Shown here piece after piece: positions 53,001 to 64,000 of a stretch of DNA of 64,000 nucleotides; position 1 is the stretch's first letter; the number at the start of each line of letters is the position of its first letter. This DNA comes from Trichoplax sp. H2 (Eukaryota > Placozoa > Uniplacotomia > Trichoplacea), in NCBI GenBank assembly GCA_003344405.1, contig NOWV01000001.1, positions 1 through 64,000 on the forward strand. Reading direction: 5' to 3'. Position numbers and translations under genes: made by a program. The notes under the pieces were generated by a model. The model saw only the letters and a list, made by a program, of their open reading frames with translations. It did no database searches and was not told the origin of the DNA.

Positions 53001-56000
53001 GGAATGGATTATTTTGATTATTCAAAACAAATAGCTAAGGTAATTGTTACTAACGTTATAAACATAAGTTCTTTGAAGCTTGATAACCCCTTCAAGATTT
53101 TGATACTGTTATTGATTTGATAAATGATTTGATAATTAAATAATTATTGGTCTTGCTTAAGCTACATCATTCAAAAAAGCGAACTGAAAAATCTATTGAA
53201 GTTTTAGAAAGGGCCTTTAGGATACATCCCGAAGCAAGTCATCCAGAAGGTATGCATACTTCAATTTAGTAGTTTAACTGTCTCCCTACTACTATCATCT
53301 GAACTTGATATTAAATTTGTTGCAGCTATTAATATGTTGGCTGAGTTGTATGTTGTCAAGAAAGAATATAAATCTGCTTTAGAGGTACTGCCTTATCTCA
53401 TTATTTATTCCATGTATTTAAATATATCTGTATTACGAAAAATTATGTTCCATGTCATAACGAAATATATAGTTCATATCAGTAATACATCTTCTCCTTA
53501 CATATTAACGATGAAGCTAAATTTATAATGGTTGTAATAATCTCGAAATTTTACAGCTCATCTGCTGCAATTGTGGATTTGAGTCACCATTTACATTGCT
53601 GTTAAGGGACTCGCAAGAGATTAATCACCCGGATGCTGATAACTATAATAGTAGTATTAAAGAACCGCGTAAGTAGATGAAGTTGCGATTGCGATAGTAA
53701 CTAATTGTGTTAGATTAGTATTTACTATGATAGTCATAATTATTTACCGATGGCTAACAACAGAGGAAATTTCCTTTATGACAAGAAATAGCTAAACGTT
53801 ATAAACCGCTAGCTATCGTTAAATAACTATTTGGTGAGTGTATTAATAATGAATTAGTGTATTCAATAATTTTCGATATTACTCTACAGAAGGCGATCGT
53901 GGACTTTCCATTTTGGGTGAAGCGGTACGCATTGCTATCGGAATTGACGAATATAGTGGATCTAATAGTGAGATTATAACACCAAATACAAGTGACAATT
54001 CAAGGCTGGTTTCGCAGTGGAAAATACCTAATTCATTGCCTATCGATTTAAGGATAAAAGCTGCAGTCTGTTTACTTTATTTAGATCAATCGCAATTCGC
54101 AGAGGTTAGAAATAAATGTTAAATTATCGTCTCTTATTAATGTCGAAGATGTTATTGGATATTAAAAGTTCGAACTTTTAATTTAACAATAAAAAGAAAA
54201 TACTGCAACCTCTGTATCTTGAAAGTATTGAAGAAGTTGGCGATTTATATCTCGATATTGCTGATGCTTATTATGAAACAGGTACGATGATTAGAAATAG
54301 TGTAAGTGTAACACCGTTGAGTTTCAGTTTTTATTAGTAAATGTTGTACAGTAGAATAACAGCTCTAAATGTGTTTCTTGTAAGCTCTGACACACTGTAC
54401 GGACAGCATGTAATATCATGTAAATCAATATTCAATTAACAAATGCGCAATAGTAATAATTACATTCAAGATAATGTATAGAAGTTATTTCCTGAAAAAC
54501 TCATTAGGTTTCTTTTCATTACCTCATAGGAAATTATATTTCTGCAATGCATCTTTATGAGACCCTTGTAGGAACAGAACAGTATAACGCTGTAAGTTAA
54601 ACTGATTTATGTAATCCGTGTACCTTTGATCAATTTCTATACCTTATTGTGCTAAATTTTTTTAGCCTGCAGTTTGGTTAAGCCTGGGCAAGTGTCAGAT
54701 TGCTCTTAATCAACTCGAAAATGCTGTGGAATCGTATTCACGTGTTGTAGGAATGGCTCCAGAACATTCAGGTCCTCGCTCTACATTGGCTTCATTATAC
54801 CAGCAGCTGGGTCAACCACAAATGGCATTACAAGTCTTAACCGGTGATGCTTTACTTTTCAGACTGTTTTGCGGTTGCATAGAACACTACTATACCAAAA
54901 GCTTAGTATTAAGTATTGATCAAAAATATTTTATTTAGAACGCAGCACTGGCGATGAAAATTTCCATAAACAATCTGATAGTGCTGAAATTAAACTGGTA
55001 TGCGGCGAGTAATAATATTCATGAGATGTTACCTCTTCAAGTATCGGCTTGAATGTCTTTACCACCACTATGATTTCATGACAGCTATTGATTTGATTTC
55101 AATCTTTTTCAAGGATCTTAGTTTGTTAGTTCAAAAGTGCAATTTACTATCATCGCAGAATAATTTGGATGAATTTGCAGAATGTGGACTTTCAGTGATG
55201 GCTTTTTATCTGCGAGAGTCATTTGGTCAGCTTAGTAAGTATACGTTATGTCAAGTACGAATGACAAAGAATAATACGGTACAAATGCTAATCTGCTTTG
55301 AAATGCTAACTTACATATATTCTGGAACAGATAAAATGGAAGAGATTAATTCTCATAGAACCGAAATTGCCTCTAGAATAGGTATTTATGCCTTGCAGAT
55401 TGAATAACTTTGATTCTGATATATGTTGATAATACGATATTACGATTAAGACGAAGTATTCATCCATCAATATATCCTATTTTACTGTATTTTAGCTAAT
55501 ATTGTAGGTGATGAAGCCATAATGACTAATGATGAATGGTGGGCACTTTTTTTAAAGGTCTGAATGAGGATCGTGTATCGTTTTAAAATGCTCCGTAACA
55601 TCTCGTGTATTTAGAAGTAGTGAAAAAATTCTTATCAGTAGCAGTGAAAGCTTTCACTGGACAGTGTCTTTAATTTAGTAAATTTTTCAAAATATTTTAC
55701 TGTTTCTGCAGGTTTGCCTTGCTCTAGACAAAACGCATCGTTATGCCGATTTGCTCCATATAGTACGAGCAGCTAAGTCATCACAGCAATTTATTAACAT
55801 TAGTGATAAAAAGGAGAAGCAAACTGTAATCATTAATTAATTGCAACTGTAAAAATTTTACAGTTGACAACTTTGCTCTTTTACGGTTTATTGCTGGATA
55901 ATTGTTTGTATTCTAATATTATCTAATATTTTTTAGGATCTATCTATGTTATGTGCTTCAGCAAGTTATTTAAATAGTGAATATGATACTGCGTATCTAT

Positions 56001-57329
56001 ACATCAAACCTATTTGTATTGAGGTAAGGCACAACCCTCAATTTTTTTATTATATGATATTATCTGCAGCTATTGTTCTTGATCTGGTAAAATGAAACTG
56101 GTACTTATGGGTTAGTGAATATAGTGTCTCCAATTAAAAATATGTTTTTAAATATATTACCTTCGATTCAGAACTCAAACAGTATGGCAATTTGGTATCT
56201 TTTTAACAATATTGTATTGAAATTGCGAGATATTCGGCACATTCGCTTTTGTAATCGCTTATTCGCGAAGGTATGTCAAATTTTATTCCCTTCGCTAACT
56301 ATAATTAGGGTGTTCTATTTCTATTTTTGTTTGTGACTAGTGCTTTCAACGGTTATACTATTTTTGGGATTTTCTGATGCACTTAGAATTCATCCAGTAT
56401 CCCTTTGTGTATTTTAAATGGACATAACAGTGTGGTATCGGGAAGCTATAAATTTGCCCTGGGTAATGCATTGTTAGTGCTTAAATATATTGAATGCCGT
56501 ATCTAGAATGTCACATTTTTGAACTTGAGTCGTACTATAGCATGTATGGTTACTAGATCTTCATTGTTATTGATGTGAATTAATTCGGCTTTTAAATTGT
56601 CGTTTCAGCTGATTACGTATTTGCCTTTTGTCAAATGCCTGATCAGCCCTTGTTGGCTTTATGCATTGCAAATACGTATTTACACATGGCGACACAAAGA
56701 ACAACTGCTAATAAAAATTACTGTATTCTTCAGGTATAATCGGCCATGGTCATAATTTATTTTATTTCGTAAACTTTTATTGAGACTTGATGTACGAATC
56801 GCAATGTTTATAATTAACTATTGTTACTAGGGTATAGCTTTTTTATATCTTTATAAAAACCAAAGAGGCTCATGTCAGGAAGCTTACTATAATGTTGGTA
56901 GGGCTTATCATCAATTAGGTAATCAATATACGGCTTTTGCATTGATTATTGTAAATGATTGAAGTCGATATTTAGATAAAAATGAAAATTTAAAGTCTGA
57001 ACCTTCGCTCTGTTCTTAGGTTTATTTCATTTGGCGGTTCATTATTACCGAAAAGCTTTACTTACTCCAATAAGTCGTAAAAATTTTATTGAAAAAAATC
57101 AAAGCGATGTAAGGCCGTTTGCATAACTTCACAGAATCCGATTTTACATTAATTCAGGGATTCACTATTCATTACAACTTTAATAGCTTTTACTGTTTTC
57201 AAAATTTTTAAGGTGTTGAAAAAGTACGATTTATCCCGTGAAGCCGCCTATAATTTATCCTTAATTTATCGTAACAGTGGATCCGAAGATTTAGCGCGAC
57301 ACATTTTGTATACATATTGTTCTATCTAG
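50052..57329 (+). CDS. GTF3C3: GTF3C3, TFIIIC TPR subunit (28 exons, 983 aa)
   Basis: Orthologue of human GTF3C3 (TFIIIC102) and yeast Tfc4, the TPR subunit of TFIIIC that recruits TFIIIB for RNA polymerase III genes. Exon ends: 50052-50265, 50658-50813, 51046-51165, 51696-51721, 51901-52024, 52197-52273, 52463-52571, 52722-52831, 52983-53039, 53162-53249, 53326-53384, 53557-53668, 53890-54104, 54197-54281, 54530-54591, 54666-54843, 54939-54997, 55042-55234, 55331-55381, 55496-55557, 55712-55825, 55937-56023, 56172-56270, 56387-56462, 56609-56733, 56831-56918, 57020-57108, 57213-57329. Phases agree throughout. An acidic N-terminus (about 1-160) leads into GLMGEANLCLARG and repeated TPRs (AYLNRRDASQWVHLAQMSLEQ, GDLYLDIADAYYETG). 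The end is AAYNLSLIYRNSG then LYTYCSI, as in the human protein (886 aa). The extra length is mostly N-terminal and in the middle. Confidence 0.97.
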
Positions 57330-58191
57330 CTTTAATACAGCAAAATTTATGCTAATATGAACTTACGCATACTGTACATTAGATATCCCATACTAGCATC
57401 AAGTGAAAAAGAACTTTTCGCAAGAAAATTATCTTACGAACGATATTACTAGCACTAAATGCAAGCTCTCTTTCTTAATTTATACGCACATGTATATGCG
57501 TTCATGAATTACCTCTTAACTTATAATTGAAATAACATTGTATATATTTGAATTCTTTAGCAGCAAATTGGATGTACAGGTTTGAGAAAGAAATTACTAT
57601 GAATACGTTACTAAAGATTCTTGTATATAAAATATTACAGTAAATTACTTCTTTGATGACGTTAAGATGACGTTAAGGTTGTGATTTAACTATTTATACG
57701 AAGATGAGTCGCATGCCTCTCTATGCATGTTTAATGTGTTATTAGCTTTGTCTGTACCATGCTTACTGTAAGTTTATTTTTTTCTTTAATGCAAATCTGC
57801 TGCTCTTACTAACTTAAGTGTATTAGTAATAAACAAAATCTATTTTTATTGTATATAAGAATATTAGAAATATTATTAAAGATTCACCCTGTAATCAATT
57901 ATAGCTAGCACGAAATGTTGGTTGACTTCACTGGAAGTACGATTAAGTACTGTTTAAACTTACATATATTTTAGAATGTGAGATCGCATGTTGAATTGGT
58001 AAAACAATTAGGCAACAGATATGTCCTTAAACACAATTTATAAGGTCAGTTGATCAAACTACTCGCGCTTATAATTTTTTAATAAATCTTTTAAATGCAT
58101 GCTTCGATTTATCAAACATAGCTGTCATCTCAATATCAGCTTCAGTGCAATATATGAATCACTTCACGTTAATAACTAGCAATACTGCAAG
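57330..58191. other. Convergent 3' intergenic region
   Basis: 860 bp between the GTF3C3 stop and the stop of the minus-strand phosphoesterase gene. AT-rich, no gene seen. Confidence 0.6.
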
Positions 58192-61100
58192 TTATTTTTT
58201 CGTGTTTACTGAGATTCCAAAGGATCTTATGCATTGTTGATAAAGGTTTTTATAAATGTATTTCATGGCACAGTAGCAGGTGAAGCGTACACAATTGTCC
58301 ATTCTTCGAACTGATCTTGCGTTTTGATAATTAATCCAAGTATTTGTATTTCCAATTAATTCAGAATTAATTTTTTCAATTTTATGATAAGTAATGGCAT
58401 TAATTCCAGATGGATAATATTTGATAAATTCATATTCCAATTGCCATACAGCGTCGTTATGCACCACTACCCGTATGTATAAATAAAAGTTATGCATTAA
58501 AATCTTCCAAATGTATTATACACAGCACATCAATTCTTTTGTCTTAATTATTAGCTTACGAGTATAACAGCTAATGAAGGGATATATTGGTAATGATTTT
58601 TTTTAAATAAATATTAATTACAATCAATAAAGACGGTACGCTCAATAATCTGCGAACTTTCTTCGATACTCATAATTGGATATAATCATTCAGAAGGTCT
58701 AGAGGTTAAATAACTTACTAACTGTATTGGTAATATCGATATTAGTTTAAATTCTATTCTTGAGGGATACTCTTTATTACTGTCGCAGATGTTAAATTTA
58801 CAAGTAGTATCTGATCCATACGATATAAACATTGAATATCATCTAAGCGGGCAATGGAGGGGAGGGGGTATTGAGCAATCGTAATAGTTTCATTACCTGA
58901 GGCTAGTTCCAGGTCAAGAAAATATTGTAAGTAGTTCATCACTGCAAATGTCTTTGGTTCGAATAGAACCAATCGATAGGCTGGATTAGTGTTGTAAATG
59001 GGTGATAATGACGGAGAGATTAAAATGAAAGATCCTCGCTGTTGATTGACATCTGATGCTAGACGGAAATCATCACGGTGCAGAGAGCCAAAGAATTGTC
59101 CTAATATCCATAATAAAAATTTCATAACTTAAACGGTAAGCTATAGCTATTAAATCGACCTATAAGATCTAAATAAAATAGATAGTTGAATACTCTATAG
59201 CCCCATTTAGTTAGACCAGTATAATATTATAATTTTAAATTACCTACTCTAGTTATAAGTAAAACAGGTAAAATCAACAATACTCATCCATTTCATACCA
59301 ACTATAATGTCATCAAAATCTTGCGAGACCAATTGAATATAGTCAACATAACGACTTGCCACCCAGGTATAATCCATGGAAATATTATTGCTCGTTCTTA
59401 TATTGACGCTAAATATGAAATGACGAATTGGAAGAGATGTTATTATGAAACTGTACAAGCAACGTATCTAAAAAATCAACAATTGATCGTTACATTAGAA
59501 TATATTGTATTTTTGGAAATGTCCTAGAAACTCAGAATAATTAATCAGCTGAAATAAATTGAAGTGGCATGCTAAGTTTTAGGCAGCAAATAAGACTTTC
59601 CATTTCTGTGATAATAATGCTGTTTATCATTGTATTTACTATAATACGTTATCGAAATTAAATATCCTATTATTTGCTGAATTTATGATATGCTCGTACT
59701 TATTCATAATAGATATCGTAACTTACATTATTTGTAAGTTGGCATATTGATATATCCGATGTTCTATGCTATAGCAATATATAAATATACGGTACAGTGT
59801 ATATGTACATCTCCTATACTTTTGATCTCTATCTAGATATATCTTATTGATATGCTTTTGCAAATGGTGTAAAGATATATTGCACTTAGGATGGAGGTAG
59901 AAGTCCTGATTAATACGATAAATAGCAATAAGTAACTGGCATTCAGCTCCCGGAACTATGCTAATTTCAATCTATTAGAGTAAATTAATCATCGCAGAGC
60001 AAGTTCTGTTATTGCCAGTCTTTTGCTATAGGATGGTGATCTAGGTATGTTTATAGATAAATTAATTATACTCGTATTATAATAGTCTGAGATATCATTC
60101 ATTTTTTGAAAAACTATAAATAAATTTTACACTAACCCAGGCGGTAAGTGACCTTGGATAACCACTTTGAAGCGTTGACGCCTAGCTGTCTGTAGTTGCG
60201 TTCGTAACCAATTCATTTGTCTATCTCCTGCATACCTAAAGTATGCTAGTGAAGCATAAGGAATTCTATTTTGCACTGACTGGTCCCAATATAATGTGTT
60301 TAAAGTGACTACCATTAAAGCTTGTTTAACGAATTGAACTTGATAATAACCTCCAGTTAAAAAATTACTTTCAAAAGATGAACTAATAAGTGGCCGATGA
60401 AGTGATGAGCAATTTGAGCAGGTAATCATTGGTTGCCATAATGTTAATAGCCTCCGATACCATATTCTATCTTGTGCTCGTTGTAGGTAAATGATGGGAA
60501 TATCATGATTGCCAACGGCAAAGAGAATCGATCGTCCATTCATTAAACTTTCAATTTTTTGGGTAACAGTTAATAAGTTACGATAGATGTCATCTAATGT
60601 TGAACATAAATGGTCTGATTGGCTTGATTCTAAGCTGCAACGGTTAGCAATAAGATCACCAGATATTAGAAAAAAGAGTAGATGCCAATTGCGATTTTGA
60701 ACGAGGTTATTAATGGATTGAAATGCACTATTAACCAAGAATGGTGACGAATCGCATCCATAACGGCCATAACGGCCATGATGAACTCTTGATGTTGAAG
60801 CTGAACCAGCAAATGGATCATTGGAACAATTACTGTCATAGTATGGATCCAGATGTATATCAGTCAAATGGATAAAGTAATCGTAAACATTCGATTCATT
60901 AATTTGTTTATAGCGATCACGACGAACGTCAAGCTGATTGGTGTTAACCAACGATAAGTAATTTAAGAAGATAGCGATTAATGAGCCAAAAAAGAAGAGC
61001 GCACCTAGACAAACTAAAGACGTTTTCGAGCAATATCTGGTTCGTCTTTTCATAAAAGTTGTTACCGCGGTATGTTTCTGCTTGTGGCTAATAGTAGGCA

Positions 61101-61194
61101 TATGGCGTAAATTAGGTATTTCAGCAGGTATAAAACGGTTATCAGAAGTAGGCATTGAAGTTGCCGTAGGCTCTGGAAGTAGAAATGAATTCAT
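58192..61194 (-). CDS. Type II membrane metallophosphoesterase, endopolyphosphatase/acid-sphingomyelinase-like (4 exons, 587 aa)
   Basis: Exons: 61194-60137 (phase 2), 59450-59299 (phase 1), 59100-58822 (phase 1), 58466-58192. The last donor (C|gtatgg) is less certain than the rest. A cytoplasmic N-terminus of about 60 residues with a basic KRRTRYCSK patch precedes one membrane span (LVCLGALFFFGSLIAIFL, about 60-80), so the catalytic domain should face a lumen or the outside. Metal motifs in order: TDIHLDPYY (about 115), SGDLI, GNHD, GHLPPG, then FFGSLHRDDF. Relatives read GHTH in the last motif, so the first His ligand is replaced by Ser. A Cys-rich C-terminal part follows. Family members hydrolyse phosphodiester or polyphosphate substrates. 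Layout and length suit endopolyphosphatase (PPN1-like); SMPDL3-like is the alternative. Substrate not determinable, and activity in doubt. Confidence 0.82.
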
Positions 61195-63655
61195 TGACGT
61201 GCCAAACTGGAAAGATACCCAAGTAGTATTAGATTGACAAATTGGGAATATCTTATAATAAATAGGTATATCAGAGGGGGATTTATTTTATAGTCTAGAA
61301 GTAGGATGAATCAGTTTGCAAAGGCAGTCGGAGAATTCTCTAAATATTCTCAAAGCTTGCTTGTATCTTAATACTGCAACTGATGTAATAAAATGGTAGA
61401 TAGGATAACATAAAGAGCGATAAGATTACTAACGCGGTGATAAATTGTTGGCATAAACCGGCAACAGTCTTTGATAAAACGGCAGTATAGACTTAATAAA
61501 ATAGCGCCATGAACTCGATGTAGAGGAGAAATTGGTGATGTTTTCCCACGATAGGAGACAGATGGTAGGCTCTATCACAGAAAGGAAAATTTTTGAATAT
61601 TAGTGTAACGTTGGTATATCCTCCGACTAAATATTGAAAATAGCTTGAGGAAAAGTTTTTAATAAAAATCAGTAAAGTTATAGTATAAAGTAGCAGGTAA
61701 TGTTTATTAGGCAGGGAAGAAAGAGTAAAAGTTCCAAAATAGGAAACCGAAAATTCTCTACGACTAGTAACGCACTATGGTAGCGTTATAGATCATAATA
61801 TGGAATATGCAATGTTAGAAGTAATTGAGTAATGCGCGTACCTGTAGTTATGAATACAAGACAATTCTTTATTTAGATTTTTTCAATATGTAAACTTTTA
61901 GGAATTAATCACATTTAAGACGGCGATAAAATTGCGAATTATATTCATTTGGAATGGAGTCAATGATCCACAGCAGTTCTGTAACATAAATTAGGCAGTG
62001 GTAAATTGTAAGTTCTGCAATGATAGCTTTTAATTCTTTTCGAGCATTAAAGAAAAGATTGATGAATGGGCTTTCAATTTCACAGGAAATTTATCGGAAA
62101 TGTTGCTTGATACTTAATAATGATACATTAAATCTAATAGTAATATTCTCGCCGTGAAATTTATACCTAGCACTGCGACACTTACTAAATATATTACTTA
62201 TCTAGAAAGATGCTACCTAATTTTGATTGGAGTAAATTGGTTACTGATTGCTACGACCAGATGTTTCTGGAAGCTGACAAAATATAGTCCGCTTGCAATA
62301 TTTTAAAATTAAAAAAGTCAAAATTGTTGAATTATGGCTAAATTTAATTAACTGTAAAGTATTGAAAAAATAAACCTCTATTGAGACCAACTACGCTAAT
62401 GTATTATACGAAATATTATTAGATTTATTAACCTTATGGTCTGAGTTCAAATATATCATCTGCGATAGATACAAATTAAAATCCATTTAATGTAATTAGT
62501 AAACGCTTTACGATGTTTAGAATATACGCTAATTGCTTGTTTCAATTGCAGTAGGTCTCAGTTTGAGACTAAGAGATCGCGTACTCAAATTTAATTCTCG
62601 TCGTATTTGCGTACTGCTACTATATTAGGTTTAAAGATTTTTCGCCGAATGGATATGGAGATATTCTTTTTGTGCTATAGTGTCTCTACATTTTCAAAAG
62701 GATTTCTTGTGAATTTCATTTTATTGCAAAATTAATTCGTTTACCAAGTCAACAACATACACATCGGCATTAAAAGCTGCAAATACTTAATATGAATATT
62801 ATCTAGTTAGAAACTTGCGCAATCTAACATGCTCCTTAAACTATTTTCGCGCAATAACCTCAGTTTTATGCTAATTTTTGGGTTAGACTACAGTATTCAA
62901 CAAGATGAATGACTATCTAACCTTGATTTTGCTATATGAAAGGGAAGATATTTTTAGTAGCAAAATAATGAATTATACTTATGAAACCTATACTACTCTA
63001 GTACTATCATGAATGATACTCTCTACGTTTGTAGATAGCAATCAGAATGATAAAGAATGGAATATTAATAATTTGAGGTTGGTGACTAATAGAAACAATT
63101 GAAAACAGTCATTACTTAATCTGAAGGATAGAGAATAAACGTTTTATTAGCAGAGAATATAAAATTGAGCTATTGTGATAGATCTTGTTCCTGTATACTT
63201 GTATAAATGAATAGGATTGTCACAATTTTTGAAAAGCAACAGGCGACTATTTTACTATCTAAGAAGTGTCATTACAACCTTAAGAAATCATTTTCTTTGG
63301 TTTTGTTTACTAATCATTTAACATCTCTAAATGTTAGAAATGCATTATCAGGTGTACTAGGTACACTGTTCAGTGTAATATTCCATAATCTTAAAATCTT
63401 TTATGACAGTGTATTTAATTATTAAGGTTTAGGAGCATTCTGGCTTTAAAGTTGTCTGGGTTAATTGATTAAAATAATGTCTAGTTCGTGTTTATATAAC
63501 ACTGGCAACGCGTTGTAGAATAAGCAAAAGCGAAGTACTGTCTATACGTATTGAAGAACGGCTGTAGTATTCTTTAATGAGTCATATTATGATATTGTCT
63601 GGCATTGAATTAGATATAATTTTAGTATGAAAGATAACGCTAGTCCGCTTAAAGC
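61195..63655. other. Intergenic, no gene supported
   Basis: 2.5 kb between two tandem phosphoesterase genes; should contain the promoter of the downstream (left) one. A 72-codon plus-strand frame at 63207-63425 starts MNRIVTIFEKQQ but has no recognisable domain or splice support. Confidence 0.5.
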
Positions 63656-63921
63656 CTAATTCACATGATGAGCTTCAAGGCAAGTAGTAAAAGATTGATG
63701 TCGAACAAATTCAACGGCACAGTAATACACAAATCGCATTTTTGAATAAAATTGATACCGAACCTGTCGAGCTACAGCATAATTTAACCAATATTTAACT
63801 TTCAAAGGATTAATTAAATTACTGCTAAGTTCCTCGATTCGATCAGTATTAATATATTTATTCTTGGATGGATAATTAGTGGAAAATCGATATCCTTCTG
63901 CCCATTCAGTTTGATTGTAAG
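63656..63921 (-). CDS. Second metallophosphoesterase paralogue, last exon only
   Basis: Terminal exon entering from the right edge. After CTCTTACAG (acceptor, phase 1) the frame holds TEWAEGYRFSTNYPSKNKYI, then LINPLKVKYWLNYAVAR, RFVYYCAVEFV and a final C before the stop. It aligns with the last exon of the complete phosphoesterase gene to its left: W..EY/GY.F..YYP/NYP, WINYQNAR against WLNYAVAR, RFTCYCAMKYI against RFVYYCAVEFV, with the same phase-1 intron and similar length (266 and 275 nt). So it is a tandem, same-strand paralogue. Its catalytic motifs are outside the window. Confidence 0.75.
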
Positions 63922-64000
63922 CTGTAAGAGAATATATATACGTAGAAATTTTAGTAATAATGAGCTATAGCTTTAGGTATGTTGTAGCTACGTAAACAAG

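Noticed and set aside
59321-59527. 68-codon plus-strand frame over the second phosphoesterase exon
   Set aside because: The minus strand here fits family spacing and splice phases (phase 2 in, phase 1 out); the plus frame is a shadow.
63207-63425. 72-codon plus-strand frame as a gene
   Set aside because: No domain, no supporting splice sites and no neighbour logic. Frames of this length occur by chance in the window.

Overview
This is eukaryotic, almost certainly metazoan, nuclear DNA. It is AT-rich, its genes have many short GT-AG introns, and it carries Src-family tyrosine kinase genes (SH3-SH2-kinase) beside orthologues of animal genes. The compact gene structure, full-length conservation with human proteins and Src-like kinases suggest an early-branching animal. 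A placozoan (Trichoplax/Hoilungia type) is my best guess, made from gene style and not from a search. One 20-N assembly gap lies at 16329-16348. No tRNA, rRNA, CRISPR or bacterial operon features were seen.

Region 1 (1-25640) is a tandem array of Src-family kinase (SFK) genes, all on the minus strand. From right to left it holds gene A (23413-18671, 508 aa), gene B (14109-8849, 504 aa), a decayed copy C (about 5068-3445) and the first exon of gene D (493-30, cut by the window edge). Genes A and B share a three-exon layout: N-terminus plus SH3 (ending in phase 2), SH2 (286 nt, ending in phase 0) and kinase (864 nt). A dense tract of GTAC-based palindromic repeats (TACTGTACAGTAC and variants) lies 5' of each intact first exon, at 681-1508, 15070-16600 and 25135-25640. 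The middle tract also contains fold-back repeats, the gap and a 369-bp exact duplication that is probably an assembly artefact.

Region 2 (25800-32463) holds two convergent genes: a C8orf74 homologue (plus strand, 281 aa, 2 exons) and a CCDC178-like coiled-coil gene (minus strand, 969 aa, 16 exons).

Region 3 (32464-43368) is gene-poor. It has one 263-aa orphan protein gene (36271-37062), an orphan exon (33764-33909), a possible membrane-protein exon (39157-39547) and a short secreted-peptide ORF with a well-placed TATA box (41499-41636, minus strand).

Region 4 (43369-57329) holds a head-to-head pair: NOL10 (minus strand, 673 aa, 24 exons), a ribosome-biogenesis WD-repeat protein, and GTF3C3 (plus strand, 983 aa, 28 exons), a TPR subunit of TFIIIC. 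Both were traced exon by exon with consistent phases, so these models are the firmest in the window. Both products serve ribosome and 5S/tRNA supply, so a shared 1.7-kb upstream region is notable.

Region 5 (58192-64000) holds two tandem minus-strand genes for type II membrane metallophosphoesterases of the endopolyphosphatase/acid-sphingomyelinase-like group. One is complete (587 aa) and the other enters from the right edge, showing only its last exon. The complete one appears to have lost a metal-binding histidine (GSLH in place of the usual GHTH).
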